Positions 18,231 to 28,216 are shown, counted from the first letter of the stretch. The stretch is DNA of 64,000 nucleotides from Deltaproteobacteria bacterium HGW-Deltaproteobacteria-12 (GCA_002840565.1 PHBK01000010.1:58311-122310), one strand, 5' to 3'. The notes: generated by a model not told the origin, from the letters alone. Numbers and translations: made by a program.

Positions 18231-20447
18231 TTAAACTTCCGCCACAGGCAACTGAAAAGATATAATCGTTCCCGTAGGTGTATTGTCGGAAATCTGCACC
18301 TGCCCGCGATGATCGGAAATAATGGAGCTGACAATCGCCAATCCCAGGCCTGTCCCGGATTTCTTTGTGGAAAAATAAGGCTCAAATACTTTTCTTTTAT
18401 AACTCGCCGGCACTCCCGCCCCGTCATCGGCAACCGCCACCACAACTTTCCGGTATTGTTCGTCGTAACTCACCGTTATGGCAATTCTGCCTTCTTTTTT
18501 ATTGATGGCGGCAACGGCATTATCCAGCAGATTAATCATCACCCGGTTAATCTGTTCGGCGTCCAGATTGAATTTCGGCAAATTTTCGGCCGGTTTATAA
18601 TCAAAGATAATGTCTTTATGAGCATCCTGAAAAAGAACAACTGAGTCGGCCACGACAGCATTGAGATCGTTGAGCGTCGGAGTCGTCACCGGCATCCTCG
18701 CATAACGTGAAAATTCATTGACCAGATTTTTCAGCACTTCCACCTGATCAATAATAGTCTTTGTGCACTCCTTGAAAACGGAACCGTCTTCTCCCAATTT
18801 ATCACCGTATTTCCGCTGCAACCTCTGCGCGGAGAGCTGAACGGGGGTGAGCGGATTCTTAATTTCATGGGCCATACGACGCGCAACTTCACGCCAGGCA
18901 GCTGCTCGTTCGGCCTTTTGCAGTTGGGTCAAATCTTCGAACACAACAACAATACCAGAATCGTTACCTTCATCGTCCAGAATTGTTGTTATCGTCAGGA
19001 GAATAGTAAGGGCCTTATCTTTAAACATAATCTCAATTTGCTTTTCCAGAGTGCTGACATTGTCTTCTTTAATTTCCTGTAAAAATTCGTCCACCAGGGA
19101 AAGGTGTTCCGGCATCAGCAACTGACGGTAATTCTTCAGGAGAACTTTATCTGTTTCAATATCAAACATTTTTTCTGCAGCCCGGTTGACGGTAGTGATC
19201 ACGCCGCTGCTGTCGGCCGAAATAATTCCTGCCGAAACGTTGCGCAAAACGGTTTCCATATATTTACGCCGCTGTTCCAGGCTCACATTCGCCTGTTCCA
19301 GCCCGTCTTTACTTTTCTTTAAATCCCTGGTCATGGAATTGAAGGATTTAACAAGAACGCCAATTTCATCATCCGCTTCAATATCGATGTGGATGTCCAG
19401 ATCCCCCTGTGTAATTTTATCAGTCGCGGCGGCCAGATCCTGAATCGGCACCGTGATCCCTTTTGCCAGGGATAGACCAAACCATGTCGCCAGAAAAATG
19501 ATCAGCAGCGTCACAATGGACAAAGTAACAATATAATTGAATTTGATGGGATTTTTCATCAGTTTGATTTGTCCATATTGTTCCGATGCTTCACCGATAA
19601 TTTTCAGTTTGTCCACAAATCCTTTAGGAATATTATAGCTGATGGAAACACGGCCGATGACCTCCGTTGGAACAGCATAAGAAAAAACCGGTACAACGCC
19701 GACAACGGCGTCACCAGTGCCGGTTGGTTGAATAGTCGATACTTCCTTACCTAAATAAATGTCCTCCAGCATTTTAGGACTCAAAGCTACCGGCTGCAGA
19801 TCAGGATGTTTGGCATCCTTAAAGACAAGGTTATCTTTTTGAAAATCAAAGTATGTTTCCACCATTCCCACTTGATAATTTTTTTGGCGCTGGTTGATCA
19901 AGTTCCTCAGGTATTCCACTCTTTCCCGTTCATAAAGACGATTTTTCGTAATATCGTTGCTGATCTGACGGGCATTGAACTTGGCGTGTTCCGCCGTTTG
20001 CTGATAATATACCTGGGCAACTTCCAACGACCTGCTCAAGGCGTCGCCGATCTTGATGTTGAACCAGAATTCTATACTGTACGTAAGAAAATTAATGGCA
20101 AAGATGAAAAGCAGTATTGTCGGCACAAGAGATAAACTGACAAAAGCGGCGACGAGCTTTGTTCTTAATTTAGAGCCGATAATGCCGCGGCGATGCTCAT
20201 AAAACAATTTAACTACATTACGGACAATCAGGAAGAGCAAAAGGATGATCAAGATAGCGTTAATGCTGGTCAGGCTGTATACAAGAATATTGGTCGAAAC
20301 AGGCAAATTATCTTTGTGGGAATATTGACTGGCAATTAAAGTAAAAGCGATGACGATGATACCCACAACGACTATAAGAATCCGTTCACGGCGCCTTTTT
20401 CTTAATTCCTTATCATCTATATAAACAGTCTTTTGTTTTTTTTCCAT
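18231..20447 (-). CDS. ntrY: Membrane sensor histidine kinase, NtrY-like
   Basis: 738 residues. Two N-terminal membrane helices plus a third and fourth flank a periplasmic region (about residues 125-320), as in NtrY. HAMP (about 330-390), PAS (about 400-500), HisKA with MAHEIKNPLTPVQ (phospho-His) and a HATPase domain with DNAVAAINKKEG, DDGAGVP and GTGLGLAI follow. It phosphorylates the NtrX-like regulator encoded just downstream. The gene begins 16 bp after the DUF4390 gene, so the three form one operon. Confidence 0.93.
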   Translation of the reverse strand: MEKKQKTVYIDDKELRKRRRERILIVVVGIIVIAFTLIASQYSHKDNLPVSTNILVYSLTSINAILIILLLFLIVRNVVKLFYEHRRGIIGSKLRTKLVAAFVSLSLVPTILLFIFAINFLTYSIEFWFNIKIGDALSRSLEVAQVYYQQTAEHAKFNARQISNDITKNRLYERERVEYLRNLINQRQKNYQVGMVETYFDFQKDNLVFKDAKHPDLQPVALSPKMLEDIYLGKEVSTIQPTGTGDAVVGVVPVFSYAVPTEVIGRVSISYNIPKGFVDKLKIIGEASEQYGQIKLMKNPIKFNYIVTLSIVTLLIIFLATWFGLSLAKGITVPIQDLAAATDKITQGDLDIHIDIEADDEIGVLVKSFNSMTRDLKKSKDGLEQANVSLEQRRKYMETVLRNVSAGIISADSSGVITTVNRAAEKMFDIETDKVLLKNYRQLLMPEHLSLVDEFLQEIKEDNVSTLEKQIEIMFKDKALTILLTITTILDDEGNDSGIVVVFEDLTQLQKAERAAAWREVARRMAHEIKNPLTPVQLSAQRLQRKYGDKLGEDGSVFKECTKTIIDQVEVLKNLVNEFSRYARMPVTTPTLNDLNAVVADSVVLFQDAHKDIIFDYKPAENLPKFNLDAEQINRVMINLLDNAVAAINKKEGRIAITVSYDEQYRKVVVAVADDGAGVPASYKRKVFEPYFSTKKSGTGLGLAIVSSIISDHRGQVQISDNTPTGTIISFQLPVAEV

Positions 20448-20462
20448 TACAGCATCATAATT

Positions 20463-21044
20463 TTAATAGGAAAATTTTTGTTTATACCAGGCAGTTTCAA
20501 AATCCCAGAAAGAAACAAATATAAATATGTACTCCATGTGCAAAGGCAATCGCACTTTGTCTATCTTTACTTTCATCCGCAGATAGTAATTGTTTCCTTT
20601 AATCAGTTTCTGCAGGGGCACAACGATAATGCCGCTTAAATCAGCCATTGCCTTCTGTGCACTTTCGAAATCAGGAAATATTACCGGGGTTTCGCTGCCA
20701 TCGGTTATAATGCTGAATGTTTTTTTTATGTTGTCATATTTAATAGTGCGCTTAATTTCATAGCTGGTTATTTTCTTATCCCAAAGAACAGACCTGACTT
20801 GATAAACTTCCATCAGCAGAGTAAATACCGCCGGCACGCCGGCTAGAATAGAGGATTCCATTTCGGTCTTAAAACTGTTAACCAACCGGGCATAGAGAAG
20901 CATGTTTTCTTTATTATTGGTTATTATTATGTCGTTTATCGTCGGCTCAATGGCCTGTCCCGGCGTCGGAAAACTAAATAAACTCAAACAAATCAATAAA
21001 AATATATAAAATAGTTTCCGGAAGTCTTTAGTGACTAGATCCAT
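20463..21044 (-). CDS. DUF4390-family exported protein
   Basis: 193 residues with an N-terminal hydrophobic segment (LFYIFLLICLSLFSF) acting as a signal or anchor, then a beta-rich domain. The family is regularly found directly upstream of NtrY homologues in Desulfobacterota, as here, and is expected in the periplasm, perhaps informing the kinase's periplasmic domain; that role is inference. Confidence 0.75.
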   Translation of the reverse strand: MDLVTKDFRKLFYIFLLICLSLFSFPTPGQAIEPTINDIIITNNKENMLLYARLVNSFKTEMESSILAGVPAVFTLLMEVYQVRSVLWDKKITSYEIKRTIKYDNIKKTFSIITDGSETPVIFPDFESAQKAMADLSGIIVVPLQKLIKGNNYYLRMKVKIDKVRLPLHMEYIFIFVSFWDFETAWYKQKFSY

Positions 21045-21134
21045 ATATACCTGTTTTGAGCGTAAAATCGGGATAAGATTGAATTACCGAAGTATACTAG
21101 GAAACCTGAGAATAAAAATCAAGACTAATTTGGA

Positions 21135-22064
21135 TCATACCCGAACTGCATCAAGAATACGAAAAGACGGAATTTTCAAGGAGGTCTTGTTACTGGTCTC
21201 TTCCTTGTCGAAAAAATTGACAATTTCCCAGCAGTCCTCTTTTAACATCAGTTCTCGAAGCAAAAGATTGTTCAAGCGGTGTCCGGATTTGTACGCCACG
21301 AAATGGCCGATTATCGGCATGCCCAGCAAAAAAAGATCTCCGATGGCATCAAGTATTTTATGTTTCACAAATTCGTCAGGAAAACGCAGGCCTTCCTTGT
21401 TGAGAACCTTTGAATTATCAAGAACAATGGCGTTTTTCAGGGAACCGCCAAGAGCTAAACCTTTGGCCTGCATATATTCAACTTCATTTAAAAAGCCAAA
21501 TGTCCGGGCCGCACAGATTTCCTTTTCGTATTTTTCATCGGAAAAACTGATGCTGCAGGACTGCCGGCCGATGGCAACATGTTTAAAATCGATTTCATAC
21601 GAAATCTTAAACTCATCAGCGGGCAGCAACACTGCATTACTGTCGCCTTCTTTAACGGAGACAGGCTTTTTAATCACGAGAAGTTTTTTGGTTTTTCCCT
21701 GGACGTGAGTGCCTACGTCTTTAAGCATGCTGACAAAGGGCAGCGCGCTGCCATCCATAATCGGAACTTCAAAGGAGTCCAGCGCCACAACCGCATTATC
21801 AACTCCCATACCGCTGAAAGCGGAGAGAATGTGTTCTACGGTGGCAACCGTAACACCATCGGAGCCCAAAGTGGTCGCCAGGGTCGTATCGGACACATTA
21901 TCGAACCGGGCCGGAATCGGTCTGGAACCCGGTAAGTCCAGGCGCACGAACACAATTCCCGTATCTGCCGCTGCCGGTTGGATGTGCATATTTACTTTCC
22001 GACCGGTGTGTAACCCGATACTGGAGCAAATGATCTCTTTTTTTAACGTCCGCTGTAAATGCAT
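21135..22064 (-). CDS. lpxC: UDP-3-O-acyl-N-acetylglucosamine deacetylase
   Basis: 309 residues, the standalone form without fused FabZ. Zinc and catalytic residues are visible: VEHILSAFSGMGVDN (first His ligand), HKILDAIGDLFLLG (His and Asp ligands) and a C-terminal HFVAYKSGH histidine. It commits UDP-acyl-GlcNAc to lipid A. It is transcribed ahead of the DUF4390-ntrYX operon with a 90-bp gap. Confidence 0.96.
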   Translation of the reverse strand: MHLQRTLKKEIICSSIGLHTGRKVNMHIQPAAADTGIVFVRLDLPGSRPIPARFDNVSDTTLATTLGSDGVTVATVEHILSAFSGMGVDNAVVALDSFEVPIMDGSALPFVSMLKDVGTHVQGKTKKLLVIKKPVSVKEGDSNAVLLPADEFKISYEIDFKHVAIGRQSCSISFSDEKYEKEICAARTFGFLNEVEYMQAKGLALGGSLKNAIVLDNSKVLNKEGLRFPDEFVKHKILDAIGDLFLLGMPIIGHFVAYKSGHRLNNLLLRELMLKEDCWEIVNFFDKEETSNKTSLKIPSFRILDAVRV

Positions 22065-22288
22065 CGATTATTATACCAATTTCATATTTTAAACCCTAAC
22101 AGGCAATAACCGTACCATAACTTGTAATATTCTCGGCAAAATTAAGTTGTTATAATCACGGCAAAATTAAGTCACTGCCGGCGACTTCTTACGGACAATG
22201 ATTAATTCCTGTGGTTAAAATACCACAATATTTTTTTAGAAAGTGATATTTTGTCGCCAAGAAGCGGTTACCGATGCCGTAAACTGCA

Positions 22289-22816
22289 TTATTTATAGAA
22301 TCGTTCCTTTTCACTGTAAATACAGCCGCAATACGGCTGGCGATACATCTCTAATTCTCTCGAAATTCTGACACCTTCGGCCCAACCATCCCTAAAATCC
22401 TGATAATAGAAAGGAATACCCAGCTGCCGGCTGAAATGCTCGCCTATTTGTCGAATGAGATCATGCTTCTGGTATTTGCTGTAAAGCAATGTTGTCGTGA
22501 AACCGTCATATTGATCGGCCACGGCCATTTCGGCCGTATACTTCAAACGGTCTTGCAGGCAATATTCGCAACGCTCTTTTTCCTTAAAAGCAACCTGGCG
22601 CAGAAATTCTTCCAGGGGATAGTCTTCCGGACAAATAATATTGAGAAATGCCCTGGAGGCATAATTATTTAAAGTTTCCAGGCGCCTCCGGTACTCCTGA
22701 TAGGGATGGATATTGGGATTATAAAATATCCCGGTAACTTCATGCCCGTGAGTTCTCAATTCCTTTAAAGGGTAGATCGTGCAGGGACCACAGCAGATGT
22801 GCATTAATAGTTTCAT
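22289..22816 (-). CDS. queH: Epoxyqueuosine reductase QueH
   Basis: 175 residues. The QueH (DUF208) cysteine layout is intact: HICCGPC at the N-terminus, CEYC near residue 92 and YCGC near the C-terminus after MYRQP, ligands of the Fe-S and second metal sites. It reduces epoxyqueuosine to queuosine in tRNA and replaces QueG in many anaerobes. It is last in the yebC-ruvCAB run, 21 bp after ruvB. Confidence 0.92.
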   Translation of the reverse strand: MKLLMHICCGPCTIYPLKELRTHGHEVTGIFYNPNIHPYQEYRRRLETLNNYASRAFLNIICPEDYPLEEFLRQVAFKEKERCEYCLQDRLKYTAEMAVADQYDGFTTTLLYSKYQKHDLIRQIGEHFSRQLGIPFYYQDFRDGWAEGVRISRELEMYRQPYCGCIYSEKERFYK

Positions 22817-22837
22817 TTTTTATACTTCAGCAGTCTG

Positions 22838-23863
22838 TCAAAAGAGATCTTTCTGGGCGGTAGCCTTCAGCCCGAAATGCTCATAAGCCTTGGCACTGGC
22901 AATCCTTCCCCTTGCCGTTCTTTGCAAATATCCTTCCTGAATCAGATACGGCTCATAAACATCTTCCAAAGTCGTTTTTTCTTCGCCGATTGCTGCCGCC
23001 AGGCTCTCCACACCGACGGGACCGCCGTTAAATTTTTCAATTAAAGCCAAAAGCAACTTCCGGTCCATCTGATCAAATCCCTTATGGTCAACTTCAAAAG
23101 CATCCAGTGCGGCCCGGGCAATTTCTCCATCAATTGTACCGTCAGATTTAACTTCCGCATAATCGCGCACGCGCTTCAGCAGACGGTTGGCAATCCGCGG
23201 CGTGCCCCGGGCGCGTTTTGCCAGTTCCTGAGCTCCGGCATCGGCAAGCTTTACCCCCAAAATCGCCGCAGACCTTTTGATAATTACAGCCAGTTCCAGC
23301 GGGGTGTAAAATTCCAGCCGGAAATGCATGCCAAAACGGTCGCGCAGCGGTGAAGTAAGCGAACCGGCGCGGGTTGTTGCGCCAACCAGAGTAAATCTCG
23401 GTATCTCCAGCTTCATGGACCGGGCCGACGGCCCCTGGCCGATTAAAATATCAATATGGTAGTCTTCCATAGCCGGGTACAGAATCTCTTCCACCACATG
23501 AGACAGGCGGTGAATTTCATCTATAAAAAGGATCTCGTGTTCATGCATGTTGGTCAGAATCGCCGCCAGATCACCGGGCCTTTCAATAACAGGGCCGGAG
23601 GTGACCTTGATATCCACACCCATTTCCCGGGCAATAATATAGGCCAGCGTTGTTTTTCCCAGGCCCGGCGGGCCGTAAAGCAGAACATGATCGAGGGCTT
23701 CGCGCCTTTTCCTGGCCGCTTCGATGAATATCGCCAGATTGCTTTTCACCTTTTCCTGGCCGATATAATCAGTCAATTTCGCCGGCCGCAGGGTAACTTC
23801 CAGGCCGGATTCATCCTCGGCGCACAGGGGGCTTATTAAAGGATTTTTTACAGTCGCATCCAT
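22838..23863 (-). CDS. ruvB: Holliday junction branch migration ATPase RuvB
   Basis: 341 residues: Walker [12 protein letters not shown], Walker B FIDEIHRL, sensor [18 protein letters not shown] and a C-terminal winged helix ([11 protein letters not shown]). RuvB hexamers drive branch migration with RuvA. It lies directly after ruvA in the minus-strand operon. All key residues are present. Confidence 0.97.
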   Translation of the reverse strand: MDATVKNPLISPLCAEDESGLEVTLRPAKLTDYIGQEKVKSNLAIFIEAARKRREALDHVLLYGPPGLGKTTLAYIIAREMGVDIKVTSGPVIERPGDLAAILTNMHEHEILFIDEIHRLSHVVEEILYPAMEDYHIDILIGQGPSARSMKLEIPRFTLVGATTRAGSLTSPLRDRFGMHFRLEFYTPLELAVIIKRSAAILGVKLADAGAQELAKRARGTPRIANRLLKRVRDYAEVKSDGTIDGEIARAALDAFEVDHKGFDQMDRKLLLALIEKFNGGPVGVESLAAAIGEEKTTLEDVYEPYLIQEGYLQRTARGRIASAKAYEHFGLKATAQKDLF

Positions 23864-23885
23864 ACTTTATCTTTTCAAATTAAAA

Positions 23886-24494
23886 TCAGCCCGCAAGAAT
23901 CTTCAAGGTCTTTTTCAAAAGCGCATCCAGCGTCAACTCTTCTTTGGATATTTGCATAACCTTATCCAGAGCGTCTTTGGCCGCATTGCTTTTGTAGCCT
24001 AAATTGACCAACGCCGAAAGCACATCCTCTTTGATCATCTCCGCGGCTTTCTGCCGGTCATCGGCGGCCGGCAGCTGCTCGGCCGTCATTTTTTTGATAA
24101 CTTTTTCTTTGAGCTCCAGAATCAGGCGTTCGGCCATTTTTTTGCCGACTCCCGGAATGCTCACCAGCTTTCCCACATCGCCTCCGGATATCGCCCGGAG
24201 CAGATCATGCACAGCCATGCCGGAGATGATGTTCATGGCGATCTTCGGCCCGATGCCGCTTACTGAAATCATCAACTGAAAAATGTCGCGTTCCTGCACC
24301 GTATAGAAACCGAACAGATTGATGGCGTCCTGTTTGACATGAGTATGCACATGCAAGGTGACAGGCGCCCCGGTTTCCGGAAGCTCATAAAAAGTTGTCA
24401 GCGGAATAAAAATGCGGTACCCGACGCCATGGGCATCGACAACAACGCTGGCGATTCCTTTATAGGCTATTTTGCCGCAAATGAGGGCAATCAT
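23886..24494 (-). CDS. ruvA: Holliday junction binding protein RuvA
   Basis: 202 residues: N-terminal OB domain (about 1-63), tandem helix-hairpin-helix DNA-binding motifs (VSGIGPKIAMNII and IPGVGKKMAERLI) and a C-terminal RuvB-binding domain after an acidic/lysine linker. It overlaps the ruvC stop by one base (order ruvC-ruvA-ruvB), so translation is likely coupled. Confidence 0.96.
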   Translation of the reverse strand: MIALICGKIAYKGIASVVVDAHGVGYRIFIPLTTFYELPETGAPVTLHVHTHVKQDAINLFGFYTVQERDIFQLMISVSGIGPKIAMNIISGMAVHDLLRAISGGDVGKLVSIPGVGKKMAERLILELKEKVIKKMTAEQLPAADDRQKAAEMIKEDVLSALVNLGYKSNAAKDALDKVMQISKEELTLDALLKKTLKILAG

Positions 24495-24985
24495 CAGATG
24501 GGCTGCTCCTTTTGGAAATTGGCATGGCAGACGGCAACGGCCAGCGCATCGGCGGCATCGGCCGGCGGCAGGGAGGAAAGCTTTAAAATAGCCTTGACCA
24601 TTATCTGCACCTGTCTTTTTTCCGCCCGGCCGTATCCAACCACCGCCTGTTTAACTTCCAGCGGCGAATATTCAAAAACCGGAATACCGAGACTGGCTCC
24701 GGTAAAAATCACCAGACCTCTGACCTGCGCCTGTTTAATGAGACTGCGGACGTTCTTGCCATAAAAGATATTTTCTACCGCGATAGCGCCGGGGGCCGTC
24801 TCTTGGAGCAGCGCCGACAAATCCCGATAAATGGAAACTAAAACCTCCGACAACAGAGCACTTTTTCGCGGCTTGACTTCGCCATGCAGAACATGGCGCA
24901 GATTGTTGCCTTCTTTTTCGACCACCCCATAACCGGTTATCTGACTTCCGGGATCAATTCCTAAAATGCGCAATTTATATTCCAT
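24494..24985 (-). CDS. ruvC: Crossover junction endodeoxyribonuclease RuvC
   Basis: 163 residues. RNase H-like resolvase with catalytic acidic residues in ILGIDPGSQITGYG (Asp), VENIFYGKN (Glu) and DAADALAVAVCH (two Asp). It resolves Holliday junctions produced by RuvAB. It follows yebC by 30 bp. Confidence 0.97.
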   Translation of the reverse strand: MEYKLRILGIDPGSQITGYGVVEKEGNNLRHVLHGEVKPRKSALLSEVLVSIYRDLSALLQETAPGAIAVENIFYGKNVRSLIKQAQVRGLVIFTGASLGIPVFEYSPLEVKQAVVGYGRAEKRQVQIMVKAILKLSSLPPADAADALAVAVCHANFQKEQPI

Positions 24986-25015
24986 TCCAAGGCTTGAAAA
25001 CGACGAGGTCCAAAG

Positions 25016-25768
25016 CTACGTACTTAGTTTTTCCATAACATCTTCATCAATGTCAAAATTGGAGTAAACATTCTGCACATCGTCATTGTCTTCGAGTTTT
25101 TCCATCAGCTTGAGCATCTGCTCGGCCTTGGCTAATTCCAGTTTAACAGTGTTGGACGGATTCATGCCGATGCGGGCTTCCAAATGTTTTATGCCCTTGG
25201 CATCAATCACTTTTTTGACTGCTTCAAAAGAGGAAGGATCAGTAATGACCTCGAATTCATTACCCGCGCTTAAGACATCCTCCGCGCCGGCATCAAGCGC
25301 CAGCTCCATCAGCGCATCTTCATCAATTACCTTTTTATCCACGACTATGCTGCCTTTTTTTGAAAAGATCCAGGATACACAGCCATTTTCACCCAGGTTC
25401 CCGCCATGCTTGGAAAAGATGTGCCGAATTTCAGCAACTGTTCTGTTTTTATTATCCGTCATTACTTCCACCAATACGGCAACGCCGGCCGGGCCATAGC
25501 CCTCATAAGTAATCTCTTCATAGTTTGCGGCCCCTTCTCCGCCGCCGATACCCTTTTTAATGGCCCGGTCGATATTGTCTTTGGGCATGTTTTCTTCTTT
25601 GGCCGCCATAACCGCCTGCCGCAGCCGGGAATTCCCTTCGATGTCACCACCACCGAGCCTTGCCGCCAGCGTTATTTCCTTGATGATTTTGGTAAATATT
25701 TTACCGCGCTTGGCATCAATAGCACCTTTCTTTCTTTTTATAGTGCTCCATTTGGAATGGCCGGACAT
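25016..25768 (-). CDS. yebC: YebC/PmpR-family transcriptional regulator / translation factor
   Basis: 250 residues with [20 protein letters not shown] at the start and the [19 protein letters not shown] core of the family. YebC proteins are DNA-binding regulators in some species, and recent work links them to translation of polyproline stretches; which applies here is open. First gene of the ruv operon, as in many bacteria. Confidence 0.94.
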   Translation of the reverse strand: MSGHSKWSTIKRKKGAIDAKRGKIFTKIIKEITLAARLGGGDIEGNSRLRQAVMAAKEENMPKDNIDRAIKKGIGGGEGAANYEEITYEGYGPAGVAVLVEVMTDNKNRTVAEIRHIFSKHGGNLGENGCVSWIFSKKGSIVVDKKVIDEDALMELALDAGAEDVLSAGNEFEVITDPSSFEAVKKVIDAKGIKHLEARIGMNPSNTVKLELAKAEQMLKLMEKLEDNDDVQNVYSNFDIDEDVMEKLST

Positions 25769-25804
25769 ATTTTTTCTCCTGAATTGTTTTTGGGATATTT
25801 TTTT

Positions 25805-25833
25805 CTCATAACATAAGGCAATAAGCTTGTAAA
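25805..25833 (-). promoter_or_regulatory. Putative sigma70 promoter of the yebC-ruv operon
   Basis: On the minus strand TTTACA (25833-25828) and TATGAG (25810-25805) are spaced by 17 bp, upstream of an AGGAG site and the yebC ATG. Consensus match only. Confidence 0.4.
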
Positions 25834-26173
25834 GTTAATTAGTTTCAACAGCAAAACATCGGGGTAAAAATATATATTCTCCAATTTGGGAACCATTTAT
25901 TCAGGAGGAATCAGCCTTTTCAATAGCAAAGCACCCCGGACGTGATACGGGGGAATCCGGGAAACTTGACTATAGACTATCAAAGAAAAATTAAAAAATT
26001 CTGGCGAGTCTTTTGCCCTCGCCCGAATGACGTCAGCCAGTTTGAAATGTCAAGAGCAAAGATTCGGCGCCAATTACCCGCCTAATCAGTCCCTACGCTC
26101 TACTCTGGAAATATTTCACTTTTAGGAAACAAAAAGTTGTGGTATTTTATTATAAGAAATAAGGAGACAGAAA
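25834..26173. other. Intergenic region, no gene recognised
   Basis: About 340 bp between divergent yebC and the DUF4160 gene. It contains a short GC-rich palindrome-like piece (accccggacgtgatacggggg, roughly 25931-25951) but no convincing ORF, RNA gene or terminator. AAGGAG just before 26174 is the ribosome site of the next gene. Confidence 0.4.
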
Positions 26174-26413
26174 ATGTCACCAACTGTATTGCGATCAGGA
26201 CCTTATAGATTCTATTTCGTTAGTCATGATATGAACGAACCGCCGCACATTCATATCGATCGCGATGATCTGTCAGCCAAATTCTGGCTGAATCCTGTGG
26301 CTCTCTCATACAACATGGGATTTTCTGCTGCTGAACTAAGAAAGTTGGAAGCACTCACTGCAGAAAATCAAAAGGTAATAATGGAGGCATGGCATGAATA
26401 TTTTGGAACCTAA
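26174..26413 (+). CDS. DUF4160-family protein
   Basis: 79 residues with the family's pattern: YRFYFVSHDMNEPPHIHIDR near the N-terminus (His-rich HIH) and AKFWLNPVALSYNMGFS. It overlaps the next gene by 20 bp. DUF4160 and DUF2442 genes occur as neighbours across many bacteria and have been proposed as a toxin-antitoxin-like pair; activity is unproven. AAGGAG precedes the ATG. Confidence 0.85.
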   Translation: MSPTVLRSGPYRFYFVSHDMNEPPHIHIDRDDLSAKFWLNPVALSYNMGFSAAELRKLEALTAENQKVIMEAWHEYFGT

Positions 26414-26666
26414 AGCAGGTGAAAGAGTAACCGCTGTCAATTTTAACGACGATACAATTAGCGTTGATCTTTTTGACGGACGAACAATTACTGTTCCTTT
26501 AACTTGGTATCCGCGTCTTCTACATGCCACCAAGGAACAAAGAGCAAACTGGAAAATTGCCGGAGCAGGCTACGGAATATATTGGCCTGATATTGATGAA
26601 GACCTAAATACTCAAGGTCTTTTGCAAGGTGCACCAGCGCCTCGCAGTGCTTCGAAAGCTGCATAA
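26394..26666 (+). CDS. DUF2442-family protein
   Basis: 90 residues. The block ISVDLFDGRTITVPLTWYPR and the following GYGIYWPDIDEDL are the DUF2442 hallmark. It is the second gene of the overlapping pair with DUF4160 and the likely antitoxin-type partner if the pair is a TA module. The tail after QGLLQG is low complexity. Confidence 0.85.
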   Translation: MNILEPKAGERVTAVNFNDDTISVDLFDGRTITVPLTWYPRLLHATKEQRANWKIAGAGYGIYWPDIDEDLNTQGLLQGAPAPRSASKAA

Positions 26667-26990
26667 ATCAAAAACACTTCTCTGTGCTTAAGAAAATAGC
26701 GAAATGCCTAAACTAATGCCATCTTGAAAACTGATTTTTTAAGACCCTAGTCACTCGAGATATTCGCGCAAGGAAAGGGAACTTTCAGCCTTTCTGCCGG
26801 TTTTAGAAAATGAAGTTAATAAGGAAACAGCATCCCCTTTACTATTTTCTCCGTCATCCCTTTAATAACATCCGCCTTCTGAGTAACTTCGATAAAGTTA
26901 CTCCCTGATAAACCGCCCCGCAGGGCGTGAGTCGCTATTTAATCATCACCTTTTGGGTTTTGCTCTATCGCGGCTTTTATTTACAAACGA
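26667..26990. other. Intergenic region without recognisable gene
   Basis: AT-rich stretch between the DUF2442 gene and the hepT remnant. Short open frames occur but none has a ribosome site or family resemblance. Confidence 0.35.
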
Positions 26991-27230
26991 AGCCTAGGCA
27001 ATTTGTTTGTCGCAACATCCCAAACGATCGTGTAATCCACACCGAAGTAATCGTGAATCAGCAGGTCGCGTATCCCCGTAATTTTTACGCCATTCAATAT
27101 CGGAGAGGTGCTCAGGATCAGGTCTTGAAATATCAGAATTCCTGCCCCTAATTCCCGCGCATTGCGTTCCCGTTTCCAGGCTGCTCCGGCAACGGCAGAA
27201 AAATTGTAGTAAATGTTCCGGAATCAACAA
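26991..27230 (-). pseudogene. HepT-like (DUF86) toxin remnant, frameshifted
   Basis: Read on the minus strand, the 3' part translates as GIRDLLIHDYFGVDYTIVWD then VATNKLP and stops at 26991: the conserved R-x4-H (HepT catalytic-type) motif and the usual DUF86 C-terminus. The preceding residues (PEHLSDIEWRK) are in a different frame; the shift falls in a run of five A/T at 27082-27086. The 5' part is missing, since the element is about 240 bp against about 330 for an intact gene, and no MNT-type antitoxin partner is present. It abuts the 3' end of the MaoC gene. A one-base assembly error cannot be excluded, but the missing N-terminus argues for a real pseudogene. Confidence 0.7.
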
Positions 27231-27238
27231 TATCCCGG

Positions 27239-28075
27239 TTAACTTTCATACTCAAAGATGCCGTTATCGATGATTACCTGTCCGGAGGTAGCATTAACAA
27301 CGCGCCAAAAAGCTTTATTGTTTCCATCTTTCCAGACGAGAGTACGGATGGATTCCCCCGGGTAAAGAGGATGGGCAAAGCGGCAGGAAATGCGCTTCGT
27401 CAGTTCCGGTTGTCCCGGAATCAGCGCAGCGATGAGTGCCCGGCAGGCAAAACCCAAAGTGCACATGCCGTGCATGATCGGTTTCGGAAACCCGGCTTTC
27501 GCGGCAAATTCCGGGTCGGCATGCAGAGGAAAATAATCACCGGTCAGCCTGTAGAGCAGCGGCTGATGGGGCGCTGTTGTGAAGGCGATATCATTATCAG
27601 AAGGAGTATCGGGAAACAAAACCGGCTTTGAAGAACCGGCTTTCCCGCCGAATCCGCCATACAGCCTGCTGAAAAGAGTCATTACATTCCTGAAAAGAAT
27701 GCTGTCGTCGGAATGCTTGGTATCGCTTTCCGCACGGATCAGCACACCCCTGCTTCCCTTGTCAAAATAATCGGTGATCTCACCTTCCGTGGTCAGAGTT
27801 CCGCTTAGAGGCATTGGCTTATAAAAGAAAATCTCCTGTTCGCCGTGGAGAATCCCCTCCGGGTTGACGCCGGCGCTTTTTGCCGATTCCCAGAAAAAAT
27901 CAAAAACCGTAGCGACGGAAAAAGTCGGAATTACCTTCAGTCCTTTTTCATAGACGTATGAAAACTCTTCAAAACCTGCACCAACGGAAAGAGCGTAAAG
28001 AATGACATCTCTAAAGCTATAATCGTGGACCAAAGGACCGATTTTCCGTCCGGGAGCATTCAGATCGAGCGCCAT
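27239..28075 (-). CDS. MaoC-type (R)-specific enoyl-CoA hydratase / dehydratase
   Basis: 278 residues, double hot-dog. The C-terminal half has the hydratase-2 motif: GDYFPLHADPEFAAKAGF followed by PIMHGMCTLGF, with the catalytic Asp and His retained (a Tyr-Phe replaces the usual Asn-Pro context). The N-terminal half is the inactive hot-dog repeat seen in peroxisomal MFE-2-like hydratases. It hydrates trans-2-enoyl-CoA to (R)-3-hydroxyacyl-CoA. The gene is isolated between two hepT-derived scraps that share a 23-bp direct repeat. Confidence 0.85.
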   Translation of the reverse strand: MALDLNAPGRKIGPLVHDYSFRDVILYALSVGAGFEEFSYVYEKGLKVIPTFSVATVFDFFWESAKSAGVNPEGILHGEQEIFFYKPMPLSGTLTTEGEITDYFDKGSRGVLIRAESDTKHSDDSILFRNVMTLFSRLYGGFGGKAGSSKPVLFPDTPSDNDIAFTTAPHQPLLYRLTGDYFPLHADPEFAAKAGFPKPIMHGMCTLGFACRALIAALIPGQPELTKRISCRFAHPLYPGESIRTLVWKDGNNKAFWRVVNATSGQVIIDNGIFEYES

Positions 28076-28136
28076 CTTTTCATTTCCTCAACTTTTTATA
28101 ATAATTCCGATTCCGGCCATGAGCAAGAATTAAAGT

Positions 28137-28216
28137 TTACTTCCGTTTCAGAGTTTCGATAAGTTTAGGCACAACCTCATAGAGATTGCCGACAGGTGCT
28201 CAGGGTCAGGTCTTGA
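28137..28216 (-). pseudogene. Small fragment sharing sequence with the hepT remnant
   Basis: The 23 bp at 28194-28216 repeat 27106-27128 with one mismatch. Downstream on the minus strand an open piece reads NLYEVVPKLIETLKRK and stops at 28137, resembling the C-terminus of some DUF86 proteins. Too short for a firm call. Confidence 0.35.

Noticed and set aside
22133..22172. Direct repeat CGGCAAAATTAAGT (two copies, 25 bp apart) between queH and lpxC
   Set aside because: Real but short; could be an operator, yet no nearby promoter fits, so no function is claimed.
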